Shown here in pieces: positions 1 to 44,137 of a DNA stretch of 64,000 nt (within the stretch, counting starts at the first letter, position 1; every line of letters begins with the position of its first letter). The translations under genes were made by a program, and so were the position numbers. Origin of the DNA: Lutjanus erythropterus (lineage: Eukaryota; Chordata; Actinopteri; Lutjaniformes; Lutjanidae); assembly GCA_020091685.1 (NCBI GenBank), contig CM034607.1, forward strand, positions 7,747,465 to 7,811,464, written 5' to 3'. The notes under the pieces were generated by a model, which was given only the letters and a program-made list of their open reading frames with translations, did no database searches and was not told where the DNA came from.

Positions 1-329
1 GGGCACAAAAGACTCTGACCTCCCGTTGTCTGGCCAGCCTGAGTCCTGTTTTGTCTGTTTCATTTTCCTGACTGAACAGGAGCAGCTTTAAGTCCAAGCT
101 GGAGCGTGGTTCTTATTTGCGGGTCCAGCTGAACTGACTAGGTATTTGAAAGATGCAGACTGCATTGTTGAATGTCTCAAGGTCCACTGCTCTTTAATCT
201 AAACTCCACGCTTCATTTTCCAATGCCCAAGTGTATTTCTCTCATAGGTGATGCATGATATAATACCCTTGTTGGTCACTGCTGCTCATATTTTATGTTT
301 GACATATAGATAGATAAGTTTCAAATTAA

Positions 330-500
330 AGGAAAATTGCTGATCACTGCCAGGTAATATAATAAGTGTCTTTGTCATTAATAACTGTAACCTAATTACA
401 TATATCTCAGTAACTGCAACAGAGTACAATTACATTTATCTTTTAATTTAAGTTATGTTGACTTCCATGTAACCAGTTACTTCCCAACACTGCTAGTAGG
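330..500. repeat. TAC/GTAACT-rich teleost interspersed repeat
   Basis: The stretch is dominated by alternating GTAAC and TTAC motifs and ends in AGTTACTTCCCAACACTG. That ending is very common in fish genomes and recurs in related form near 3950, 43530 and 48728. It is probably a non-autonomous DNA transposon remnant; its exact family is unknown. Confidence 0.5.
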
Positions 501-702
501 TAAGCGTTGTTTTTAGCCTAGCAGTTGTTGCTGACTTGCGGTCCCTACTGGCCAGGTAAATGGAGTGAGGAGTAAGTAGTTGGTACAGGTTATACAAAGC
601 TTTTTCAAAAACTGTAAAATCGTTGCAACCATGAGAAGTCCTTGAGCAAAAATGTTAGGCTGATGGGTCCAGAGATATGCAAGATTAGCTCAAATACTCA
701 GG
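500..702. repeat. dispersed repeat shared with 44.13-44.35 kb
   Basis: It matches 44138-44345 almost colinearly. Shared landmarks are GTTTTTAGCCTAGCAGTTG, GGAGTGAG, GTCC-TGAGCA-AAA, GCTGATGG and ATGCAAGATTAGCT. A shorter relative of the right half lies at 43565-43613. Confidence 0.6.
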
Positions 703-2419
703 AGATGTACATTCACACAACTGGTTGCATGATCCCCTCCAGGCTCAGTAGCAGTCATACCGCTCCACATATAATACTGTGGGCCACAGGCAGCATGTGG
801 TCCTGACAGCAGCAGTGCTTTATGGAAACTGTTAGCCTTACATAGCCTGCCACTGGCAATGACAGTGACTCCTACCACAGTATCACCTGACATCAGAACT
901 ACACAAACACAACAAATACATTAAAATACATAAATACTACATAAAGTCAAATCATCTACATGATCTTTATATATGTTACACATTACAATAGAATCACCAA
1001 ACAGCAGATTAAAATACACTAATGCTTGTACACTCATTAACACATGGTATCTCCTGCACAGATACAACCATGCTAGTCAAACATGTAGGTGTATGTTTGT
1101 CAGTACAAGGCCAGCCTTCAGTTTCAGCTGTAAGGCAGCTACAAGTAAGCTCAATCTGTGCTAAATTTTAGTATCTGGGACTGCATCTGGGTGAGAGGGT
1201 AATATCGGGTATAAAGAGAGAGAGAGAGTGATGTTAGAGCGAGCAGCAGCTTGGTCAAGTCACAGTGAATCACGGCAATAGCGTGCTGAAAATGCAAGTG
1301 TAGTTAAACTATTCAAAACTCGACACAGACAACACTTGTTGTAATATTTGTAACGTGAAATGCAAAGCTGATCAGGGCAATGTGTCTAACCAAACAAAGT
1401 ACAATTCATCTAAAAGCTAAAGACTGCACCGTTTTCATAGCCGGAAAGCTAAGTCTCCTGCAGCAGCAGCAGCACGCCTCTAGCCTGCGCCTAAAAAGTT
1501 TAACTTAACCCTCCACAGATAACAAAACTTTAAGTGAGACATCAACAACTACATCAACATCTTTAGGTGATTAATTAGCTAGTTGGATAGTAACTACACC
1601 GTTATTACTGTCTTTGGCTCGCTTAGCAATTTTACTAGTTTTAGCCAACAGTCAGCCACTGGTTGCGTCTGAAATTCCTGATTTTTAGTACGCTCAAACA
1701 GAGTGTGACATTTATTGGTGTGTCCGAAACTTTAGTATGAAACCAGTGTTTATGAATTTCATTCTGTTACCAGGGAAGTACTACAGTATGCAAGCATAGC
1801 AACAACATAACAGGAATGATATCACATGCCCTTCATATGAGACCGAAACAACGGTGTTAAATGCCCTGGGTACAGACTGACAGGTGTGTGAGAGAAGTAG
1901 GGGATAGGGAATGACTGAATTTTGTGTTGGGTTTAAAATGCTCTTAATAAATAGCAAATCACGTACCGTGTACCATACAACATCGAATTCCAGGTACCGA
2001 TATTGGTACCGTATCAGTTTAATTGTGAATGGTACCCAGTCGTAGCTATAATATCTCAATAAAAACAACATTTTAACAAAAACATTCAACCCTTCAATCT
2101 GTGCCTTATTTCTTAGACTGTATACAAATTGTGCTACAAGATGCTAGTAATGAAAAGTACCTTCATTACAGCTGTACAGATTATAAAGCCCCATGAGGCA
2201 AATTGTGATTTGTGATACTGGCCTATGTATATACAAAACTGACTTGATTTGACTTCACTTAATGGTTTGATGATATAGAAGATACATGATATGATATGCT
2301 ATGGTAATGCAACACCTAATGACCTGATGAATATGCTGTCATCAACACAATTAAATTACTACAAAACTCCCAAAGTGCACACCAAGTGGAAATAGTGCTG
2401 TGTGAATAATGTGCATTAA

Positions 2420-33744
<31,325 letters not shown>

Positions 33745-35040
33745 CGGTGCTAGTGCTGCGGGCTTATGGGACGGAGACTGTTGATGGCTGGTAGAGCTGT
33801 TTTGGAGGACGAGGTCTTTACCTTCACTTTGTACATTATATTCAGTGTATATAATCCCTGGTATCCAAGAGGCGAGGCCTGTATATCCCATTTGTTAGGA
33901 TTGTTAGCAGCTGTTATTAAAGATCCGTGTATTGTGACTGTTGAAATTGCTAACTCAGACGTCTGAGTTTGATGTGTAGCCATGCAAAACAAAACATCTA
34001 TCACAGGATTGATTGTAGATGTTTTGTTGGCCTTATGAATAACCTCTCAGCCAGAACACTAACAGACGCTAATTGTGGTCGAAAGCATTTAACTACTTTC
34101 CCTTTAGAGATGGTTTAGAGCCCGGATGATTGAATTCTTCTTTAAGGGTTACACCGATGATAGTCTTAAACTATCCTTAGAACTGAGGCAATAGATGCGC
34201 AGCATTTATCCCCTTGATTGTACATGAAGTATTTTGTTGTACAAAACATAGATGTTCCTTTATACAGAAATGAATATATTGTTTAAATTATTTATTTTTT
34301 ATCTGCTTATGTGTCTACAGTGTAAGTAATCCATCTAAATGTGATCTCTTGTGTGTTGTTATCATCAAGTCTATCAAATGAAAATCAAAGTGTTTCAAAG
34401 TATACAATGGAGGCAGAAGTGTTACCCCATGTAGCCTATGATTCAGTCCAGTGCATATCTGCTTTTTCATACATTTACTTCTGTTTATCTGTCAGTCAGT
34501 TCATCTCATTGACCATGATAGAAGTGTAAGGTTACAGCACAAGTGAGCAATATAGTATCTTTGATACCAGATTGCTCTACCCGCTGCCTTAGACTTCACT
34601 TTTTAATTGACTGTTTGCACTGAGAGACTGAAAAGTTGATTGATCAGACTGATGAATTGAACATTTGCCAAGCCCAGTCCACAACAATAGGTCCTTCATT
34701 TCAGAAAGAGGTAGACAGAAGCAGGAATCTTATTTATCTGTTCGTTTTGTTGTCTAAGGTGCTTTCTTATCTACCTTGTTTGGTGCAGACTTTGGGACTT
34801 TCCAGTTTGAAGCAAAATAGCAAGTGCGAAACCTCCCCATCGCCTGAACCAATCAGCCAAAGAAGTGGTCTCAGTCTTAATCAAATTAATCCATAGCTTG
34901 GTTTGTTTCTAGTGTGAAAATGTTTTTTGGAATTGTCTGGCCTTTTGAGTAATTTTAGGAAGTTCTGGCAGGCTATTATCAGAAGTAGAGGAAGGTGAAA
35001 CCAAAACTAAACATATGAAATGAATACAATGTAATAAATA
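33745..35040 (+). other. fam135b: probable 3'UTR of fam135b
   Basis: AT-rich non-coding sequence follows the stop codon, with no recognised repeat family. It contains an ATTAAA near 33914, an ATTTA-containing stretch near 34285 and an AATAAA at 35033-35038 followed by GT-rich sequence. The last is my best guess for the polyadenylation site. Later AATAAA motifs (for example near 35524, 37862 and 38998) cannot be excluded. Confidence 0.4.
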
Positions 35041-38000
35041 TATGAACCTTGGTTTGGACCTTCAGGTGTGAAAGTTCCCTTACTGTCGCTAGCTACATGA
35101 GATGGTTGAGAAATCTTTCTCCAGCTGACTATGCTACATTAAAAAAAATAAGATTTTGTCAATTGTAGTTCTGTTTGGCTGGTTAGCTAACATATGAACT
35201 AATATTTTCAAGGAGTATGTTTATGCTTTAATGTTAAAAACAAAAAGTTTTGCAAATGTACAATCTCGAGTTAAGCTGATTGGGTTGCTGGATTGCTAAC
35301 TTTCCCCAAATCCTATAAAGAGCAGGGCACAGCAGCTAAAGTTAGCCTAAACTCTGATAGCATCCAGGACCAGCTTCACACAAAAGCAACCTCAAACCTG
35401 TAAACTAATGTAACATAGCTATTAATGATCTGCTCCTTGGCCTCAGAAATAATGCTTGGTTACTACTGCAGGTAGTAAGCTAATTAGCCTGACATGCTAA
35501 CAATTTTAGGATTGAAAATGCTAAATAAAAAATGCCACTCTATAAATTCTTTGAATGCAGAACACGTCTTCTATGTACACGTACAACAAATCCACAGCTT
35601 GACAGGCCTGTTGTTGATAGTTATGGTTGCTAAGCTATGATCGGACAGCTGCTGTTTAGGGGAGGAGTTTGGCAAATGGTCAATTCTTTGATAACATTGA
35701 AGCAAACCTATAACATTATATCTCTATCTCTATCTATAACACAATTAAGATACACAACCTATTTCTATTTTGTCTCTTGAATCATGAGACAGTGGGACAG
35801 AAAACAAGCTTACTGATATAATTAAGAGCAAATATGCACACATAATGTGAAATAAAAACACATTATCCATGACTGTACTATACAATCCTATGGTCTAATG
35901 ACCATCACTTTGTTAATGAGCCGTTTTAAATTGTAGATTAAAATTGTCCACACAAGGATAGATTCCATAAGGCACTTTGAAATTCATTATTTCTTAAATG
36001 ATGTAAATCAGGGTGTCATTGCTTTTGTTTTACTGGGATGATTTTGCATAAAACAGACCCACTGCCAAGATTCTCCTTCACACGCTGTCATGTTGTTTTA
36101 ACCAAGTTCAATATGATGCATGATGAGAGCAGGGAAGCACCGTGGTAGCAGACACTGTCTCGTGTTGTTGAACATATAGGATGCCATATTCTGATCATCT
36201 CATCAGCAAACGTATGCTTTTTAAAAGAAAAAAAAAATCCACAACCTTTGCTGTCACACTCAAGCGTGACGCGAGAGATGTCGTTTCCCAGCATACAGCT
36301 GAGGACTGTTTCCTCATCACCGTGCTGTCCATCAAATAATGTTTACATTTTGACGTTAGAGAACTGTTATCATAGTGTTGCCACAGATGTCTCATATCCA
36401 GCGCTGCATATGTAGTTATGTACATACAGAGAACTATATTTAACCTTTGCACTGGTTCGATGGCAAGTGCACTTTATCGACAACCTTGAATCAACCTCCA
36501 CTAGCTTTACGAAGTCTAAACCGCTAATTTTCCCTGTGTGTTTTCTTGCTTTATGCACTGCTTCTTTATATGTGAAGGTCGCATCCTGCACTTGTAAAAA
36601 CTGACCGCGGCTGTCCGTCTCCGCCGTTCAGGCATTGTATCATCTTCAAAGAAGGACAAAAGGTGGCGTTGCAAAGTGCTCTTTTTTTTTTTTTTTTTTT
36701 GTTGCTGCGGCGCTGCACGGTAAGCAGAGTGTCACCGTGATTGACTCTAATCAAATGGGCTCCTTCAGGGCAGCAGAGATCGCTCTCAAAAAGCCACTAA
36801 GCAGAGCTGTGTAAGCAATCTGTAGGAGCTGCCATGCATCATGCATCATTTCTCAACCCCCACCACCCCCGCCCTTTTTAGCGCGCACACACACACATAC
36901 ACACACACTCACATAGTGTATATGGATGAGGCTTTAGCTTGTTTGCGTTTAGGGCCATGTGTGTTTACCCAAAGGGGTCAGCGGGAATCGACGGAGGGAG
37001 AAGAGTGTTTGTGGTGTTGAGATTGGCCCCTTCAAGGGCAAATGCAGCTTTGAAATTGTTTCATGTGTAGATGGATGGCTGTCCTGTAAAAGGTTTCACC
37101 TGAAGGCGCCGGATTAGATCAGAAAGAATTGTATTTACATTAAAGGAGCAATATGTAACAATTGCACGCCCTAAAATGAGTAGCAGTCCACATAGCGAGT
37201 TTGAGTCATAGATGGTATATTATATCGGTTGATTTATTTCATTTTATTTTATTTTATATACATTGTCTATGGTTAAAGTGAGGAAGCTCAGGCAGGCAGC
37301 AGGAGCACTGCAGGAGCACAAGACGAGTGCAACTCTGTAATTTGACCGTAACAAGTGACAACTGTAAGTTGATCAGCTGTTTGTAACTCTGTTCATGGAA
37401 CTCAACAGTGGCGTTCCGGAAGTGAAACTCCCTTTCATATTCTGAGTAGAGGATATAAATTATTTGTCATAATTTTTGTAACCATCCAAAGTAGATTCAC
37501 CACAAGCTATGAAATGATGCTCCTGTAGAAGCCACAAGTCTGAATGATATGAACCCTGTTCTCAGAAAAATATTTTTTATTTGTCTTGGATAACTACTAC
37601 AATACCCACAATCCAGCAGTACTCAGAGAAATTGAAACAATCAGCTGCCACAATTTTTTTGATTCACAGACTCAAAAGTTTGAGGTTATCAGAGCTTAAA
37701 TATTTGGAGTTAGCATTACATATACTCACTGATTACAATAAAATTAAATTCTTTCATTAAGCCAACTCAATTTTTTTCAGTAAATGCAACTTCAGCTCAC
37801 CTCTCTCACTGCAGTAAGTTCATGGAACAACTGAATACTTTTTATTAATTACTTCATTTTCAATAAAGTTTATATAAATTGAATTATGAGTTTAATAAAC
37901 ACAAAGACAGAAAATTCTACTGGAACATGTTTAGATTAGTTGAACTTATGAACAAATTTTAAGTCAAAATTAATTAGTTTGAGCATTCGGTTTTACAGTG

Positions 38001-39567
38001 TGACATCTCTGATTTGCGGACAAAAGTTAAATTTAAGAAGTGGTATCATGCACCATGACTTATAAGATGAGCACTTCCTTCACTTCACGGAACACTCTGG
38101 AGTTGGAGTTCGGCGACTGCCTGCCTTACTGCCTGCCAAACCCCATTAACATATTGCTCAATTTAATCATTATAAACATCTACTCCTTCTAAAAGATTAT
38201 TAATGATTTGTTACAATCCATAAACAGACACTAATTAATTCGGCAAACATTCGGCATTAATTTGAATTCCAATTAATGTAAAAAGGGCAAATAATAACAA
38301 TAACATTATGGGCCTGAATAGAAATTTCAAGACACCACGACTGTTGCAAGATTTTCAACTTGGCATGATTCTTTGTTCTCTGTTGACATATTATGCTCAT
38401 ATATTACAGATTTCTCCTTTAACTCCATTCTGTAGAGCCGAGTATTTTTGTTTTTTATGACTAAATATGTCTGTACATGTATGCTGCTGTAATAACCGAG
38501 AGTGAATTCAGAGGTGATCCATAAATCCAATAGATCCTTTGCAAGTGCTGTCAACCTTCAAAACTAGCTGACTTGAACCTTTTTGTATTTGATTGCCCTT
38601 TACTGAGAGTCCTGTCCATGTGTAGTATGTATGTGTGAGTATGTGTGAGTATGTGTGTGTGTGTGTGTGGAGGGTGGAGGAGGATGTGTAATATATGTGT
38701 GTGTGTGTGAGAGAGAGGAGATGTGATATCATCGTCTGCTTCATGTGTTTGAACTGAATGTAAAAAGATGTTTGATTCACTGTGAGGAACATGTATTTAT
38801 TTCATTCTGCAGTTCTTTTGCTGAATGTATAACATGTAAAGTACAGTAAATACTACTTCATCTGTGCCAATACTACTCTAATATTTTTCTATGTTGCTGA
38901 CTGTACTGTATGTATTCCTTAGTAGCTTGTGTCCTATGTAAAAATATAAATACAAATATATATATAGCATAGTATTATTATAACAGATATGATGTTAAAA
39001 TAAAAATGTTCCTTTTGCATTCTGGTTTTGTTCACTGGCTTTCAATTTATTTACCAGGGTCCGCTGGGGTCCGTTGTAAGAGACATCAAATGTCTCAGTG
39101 AATGAAAATGCACTTTTAAAATAATTGAAAAGCTTCTTGAACTTGATTAAGACTTTCTTAGACACCTTTTTAATGACAACATATAATACATTTATCATTT
39201 TCAAACAATTTGGAGTTATCTGTAACATGTGAAAAAATATTTTGGTTTTGGTTTTTCAAATTAAATGTCTGTATGTCTAACTATCCCCCATCAGGTCTAG
39301 TGTGACATTAAAGGCAGGTGATTATTAGATGGTTCATGGTTGATTGTTATTGCAGTTATGTTTCGACAGCAGAACAAAACAAATCTTTTTTGATTGCATT
39401 GGCCAGATGTAACTATGTACAAGATCTCTGTGAATGAAGCTGCTCAGTTTCTGAGCTCATTATCTGTGAGCCAGCTGATATGTTTGACCTCATGGCAGAT
39501 GTGATCATGCAGTTTAATGCAACTATTTTCATTACTTCATCAAAGTAATGTAACTGATTACATTTGC
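35041..39567. other. intergenic, no gene seen
   Basis: It contains the repeat at 35590-35690, a poly-T at 36679-36700, a CA tract near 36883-36908 and TG repeats at 38620-38710. The stretch 36590-37090 is less repetitive and more GC-rich than its surroundings and might be conserved regulatory DNA (inference only). Confidence 0.4.
38620..38710. repeat. (TG)n-rich tract
   Basis: ATGTGTGAG repeats followed by pure TG, a GGAGG interruption and more TG. Confidence 0.9.
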
Positions 39568-39720
39568 AGTGGTGGAAAGAGTACTGAAGATCTGTACTCA
39601 AGTACAAGTACTGTTAAATTGCTAAAATATTACTCAATTACAAGTAAAAGTACTGGTGTTTCAAATATACTTAAGTAAAAGTAAAAAGAGTATTAATTAC
39701 TTTTAACTGCTGATGTCACA
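39568..39720. repeat. TAC-rich teleost repeat, without the minisatellite
   Basis: It carries GTGGAAAGAGTACTGAAGAT, CTGTACTCAAGTACAAGTAC, ATTACTCAATTACAAG and TAAAAGTACTGG, a very common fish repeat (likely hAT-type non-autonomous DNA transposon; family inferred). Confidence 0.6.
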
Positions 39721-40914
39721 GTCACCTCTCCATACTAGGGTTGCAAATTTTGTGCACTTTCCTGAACCAATAGTTGAAAACACTAATAATCGATTAATCA
39801 TTAATAATTTATGAGATACAAAACAATTTTTTTTTTGGTCATTTTTTTAAGTTTCCTTATTCAACAAATGGCTCCATCGGGCAAAATAATGTCAAAATGG
39901 GTGTAATTACTGCCATGACTATTGATTAAATATCCATGACAACATTTTTAATTAACAGCAATTAACTGATCCATGATTGATCATTAACATCCTTGCTCCA
40001 AAAGCGTACTGCCTCGGCGCTCGGATTTGTTTTGCATCCATATGTCTTTGTTCTCATTGGCCCGTTTGCGATCAGATCACCTGACTGGCTACAAAAATGC
40101 AGATGAAAGGAGGAGGAAATTTCTGCAAGCCTGACTATTCACCCCAAATTATTAAGCTTTTTAAAAAATCATGCCACAGCAAAAAAATAAAAAAAAAAAA
40201 AAAATAAAAGATGTAATCAATATCAATTGAACATGAAAAAAACAACATACCTGGGTGCATTCAATGCTAAGAAAAAGAATTTTAGAGCTGAAAGTGTAAC
40301 ACTGCTGCTTCAGGACGGATTTCAGGTCGACACCAAGCCTGAAGAGGCAGGAGTCTTTTCAGAGAGCCGCAGCAGCAGCTAGCCTCAGGTAAGATATAAT
40401 CTGTAAACAGTTCCAGCTGTGTACGTTTGGTTCATCCTAATCTCACAGGAGGCGGGTCACCCAGCTGCACGTCTGAACAAAGACGTTTTGTGTAGACTGC
40501 TGAAGCTTGATAGTGGAATTCTGTCGATGATGTGAAAGCTTACGTTGGCAGCGTACAAGTATTATTAAAGGGAGAATTAATCACATGAAAAATAAAAAAA
40601 TGAATTAAAAGCCTGAAACCTCACAGCTCTGATTGACAGATTGATTGTGTTTCCTCGGGTTTGATAATGAGCATTTCAAATAAACGGGCACGTTTTACGC
40701 AGTGCAGTGACGTTAGAACCCTTGTCTGATCTCATAAGGAAAATACTGTTAAATTTCCAGCTGTGAAAAATGTTCTTATCTCACACCGTCAGCTGGTCAC
40801 AGGCATAACAGATCTGATTGGAGGACAAGAGGCTGAGCAAATTCAAAAGAACCAATCAAAAGCAACATTGAAATTTTGAGTGTATAGTACACATTATGAA
40901 AACACATGAAACAC

Positions 40915-41608
40915 ACCTAACACCTTATATAAAGGTGTTTGTAATAAGAGTTAATAGGCAATAAGGCCCTTATAGGATGCTTATAAACATTAATCTGTTA
41001 TAAGACTATATAAATGTTAGTAATAGCATAATAAACTATTTATTGTGAGATTATAAGACATTTATGAGCACTTATAAGAAATGTTTTAACAGTTTATACA
41101 CTATAGACAACTATATCATTGTTAAACCTTTATTAAGCTTTTGCTGTCGCCTTGTTAAGATTTCATTATGCATTTATTAGCAGTTATTAGCAAAGCCTGA
41201 AATAATGAAAATGAAAAAAAATCAAAAGTAACTGAAAGTGCAAAATGAAGGATTAATTAACCTTAATAAGCACTGTTCACAGTCCTGATCTGGCACCCCA
41301 AAAATTCATATTTAACTTATGCATATATAAGTGCATATGTCACTGCTAAAAAATGAATAACAAAGTATGTTAAAATCTTGATAAAGTAACAGCAAAATCT
41401 TAATAAAGGTTTCACAATGATAGCAAAGTTAACTGACCTAAATAAATGGGTTTGTAATGCTATTATAAACAACTGTAAGAAACTGAGGACATTCTCAAGC
41501 TGTCTATAAACTTATAATCTAACAATAAATATGTTTATTATGCTATTATTCACACTTATAGTCTTATTAGCACATATTAGTGTTAATATAAAGTGTTACT
41601 GGAATATA
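40915..41608. mobile_element. 700-bp palindromic element with about 340-bp arms
   Basis: The left arm has AGTAATAGCATAATAAACTA, ATTTATTGTGAGATTATAAG and AACCTTTATTAAGCTTTTGC. The right arm has the complements GCAAAATCTTAATAAAGG, TTATAATCTAACAATAAAT and TTATTATGCTATTATTCACA. The right end GTGTTAATATAAAGTGTTAC mirrors the left ACACCTTATATAAAGG only loosely. The element is AT-rich with no ORF; such TTATAA-rich palindromes are widespread in teleosts. Confidence 0.8.
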
Positions 41609-42984
41609 TTTAATGTTTCATAAATTAAGGATCAACATTTTTTTAATTAACTTTTCCACATTATGTTAATAGAAAGCATAGTTCAGTCAGCATTACGTTT
41701 CCCTCAAAACAACTTTTCAGCTAACTAGCTTCCCTTATTAGCACAGTCACTCATTGCCTTTTGTGTATTCTGTGTCTTGCCAGCCTCCCTGGTTAGCAAG
41801 GACGCCTCATGTGCTTTGTAAGCTTCCCTGGCTGCCAAAGACACTCGTTGTCTTTTGATTTAGTAAGTTAAATTAACCTTTTATTATGTTAGCTTTACTT
41901 AATTTAAAGTTAACTTAATTTTGCACTTAATTCCTTAATAAAAAAGACTCTTTGTTTGCACCTTTGTCTGAGTTGTTCCTTCTTACCTTTTCACTGGTTA
42001 CTTTTAATTATTGTTACACATCTTGTCCACTAGCCTAAACTTGGGAGTTATAACACTAGTCAAAATGTTCATAGTAGCGGATGATAAAAAAGGACAATAT
42101 TTTGTTTAAAAAAAATAATTAGATTAGTCTGATTATAACACTGGAAAAGAAAAAAAAACCAGTTTGGAGGTTACGTAAAGTAACATTTAGTAAAAAGTTT
42201 GTGTTTAATCAAATGATCACTCTCTAACTGACATAATCAGGAACATGAAGGTACACACAGCTCTCGTGAGTTAATCCTCCTCTATGTGAAACAAGTTTTA
42301 AACTTATCCCACATTTCATCATATGTTCAAGATACCTTCATTTCAAGTGAAACCATACCTGAACATTGAAGTCTTCCCCCAGTTTGAGAAAAATAAAGAT
42401 TAAGGTCCACTCAGCTTCTTCTGCAGCTTTACTTCATCTCACAGTCTTCATCAGAGGATGGAGAGATTTCTGTTTTCAGCATGACCAACACCTGACAGCA
42501 GACACATATTAACAGCCCATGTTTAGTTTAAAATATACATTTGATTTTATAGTGCTACAGATATGTCTGATTATACTTAATATTGTTGTGAGAGCATGCA
42601 GTTTTAAAATATAGTGGCCCATTCAGGTGCAATTTGGGATTTATTTATATATATTTATATTATCATAATCAATGGGATTCATGGTCAGAAACTACAGAAA
42701 TGCATCAGTTGTGAAAAAAAAGCAGAACTGTCCTTTGTTAAGCAAAATATCTCTAAAGGCAAATGGGCTACTAACATCCAAAGATATATTCTTTCATATT
42801 TTCTGTGGTATGGAGAAAATAAATGTATTCTGTCTGGTTAAAATATTCAAGTTATTCCAAGTGAAACAACATTGTAATACTTGATTCTGATTGGTCCATT
42901 ACATCATTCTAAGGTCAGTTATTTCTGTGTAACAGACCGTCGCTCTGAGGAACATAATGATGTAATGGGTGCAGTCCTGATCAT

Positions 42985-43530
42985 ACACTCTAGAGGAGCA
43001 AAGAAATCCATGAAATCAATTTAAAGTATTGATTTGACAGGTCAAATCAAAATGCAGATACTTGTTTAAAAAAAGAGAGAAGTACTGATCAGACTCAAGT
43101 AAAAGTAATAAAGTACCTGGGTCTGAAATGTATAAAAAGAAAAAGTCGTCCACTGAAGGACATTTCTACCAACTGTTTATGTGCAATTCTGACAGAACCT
43201 CATGGTTCTTCGGGGACAAATCTCTCACTCTATTTCATCTTGTTACATCTTTTATGTCATTTTCACCTTGTTCAGTCGTTTTCGTCTTGTGTCATCTTTT
43301 ACACTTTTTTTGCCATGTTATGTCGTATTATTAAGTATTATTAAGAGATTTTAGACTTTTTTCTTTAGTCTTTTGTCTTTTTCTTTCATTTCTCATCATT
43401 TTCGTCTTGTTTCATTCTTTTTTTTGTCATTTTTGTCTTGTTATGTATTGTTAAATAATTTACTCAAGTTAAGTACAGATACCTGAAAAATCTACTAGCA
43501 GCTACAGTAACAATGTATTTGTACTTAGTT
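42985..43530. repeat. TAC-rich element with internal minisatellite
   Basis: It has the same architecture and orientation as 3300-3965. Pyrimidine units (TTTTCGTCTTG, TTCATCTTGTTACATC) at about 43218-43450 are followed by TTTACTCAAGTTAAGTACAG, CAGATACCTGAAAAATCTAC and TTAGTTACTTCC. Confidence 0.7.
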
Positions 43531-43559
43531 ACTTCCTCTGTCTGCTGTGCATACAGTTA

Positions 43560-43899
43560 CAGATATGCACAGAAAATATTATGCTGATGGCTCCATTGAT
43601 ATGCAAGATTAGCTGCAAACATAAGCTGGTGGAGATAATAAAAACTAATATAAACTGCTGTATGATCTGTTCTATCTGCCTGCAGATACTGTATGTAATT
43701 ATTGAAACTGTGTCAGATCCATCAACTGACTGTGTGCTGCCTAATTTTTCCTAAAAGGCCGATACAAACGCAGAATACTCTCCTCTCAGACCAATCCAGT
43801 GTACTGCTTCAGCCAGGCTGTCACCCTGTCAGTGTCAGTGTCCCTGAGTGGTGCTTGTGCTGTGTGCAGATATGTGGCTGTTTCCTGCCTCCCCGAGCC
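43560..43899. repeat. duplicated segment, copy A (empty site)
   Basis: It aligns colinearly with 44285-44395 joined to 45295-45509. Shared blocks are AATATTATGCTG-TGGCTCCA, ATGCAAGATTAGCTG, GAGATAATAA, CTGCAG-AGATA, TCAGATCCATCA and GCCTAATTTTTCCTAAAAG. The last 104 bp (43796-43899) are identical to 45406-45509. Confidence 0.85.
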
Positions 43900-44137
43900 T
43901 TCGAAGTCTGCATCCCTCATTGGATTACTAGCAGACCTTGAGTAAAGCGACCATCCAGATACACAGCAGCAATGACAGCTATCAAAGACGGGACTGATTC
44001 ATCTCGTATCACGCCTCACGTCAGCGGATCATGACATACCAGGTATGGAATTAATCTGCAGACTCTCTGGTTTAAGAGGAGACAAAACTTTTGTATGGAT
44101 GTCAGTTTTGGAGCCACAAAAAAAGGCCTGCAGCATA

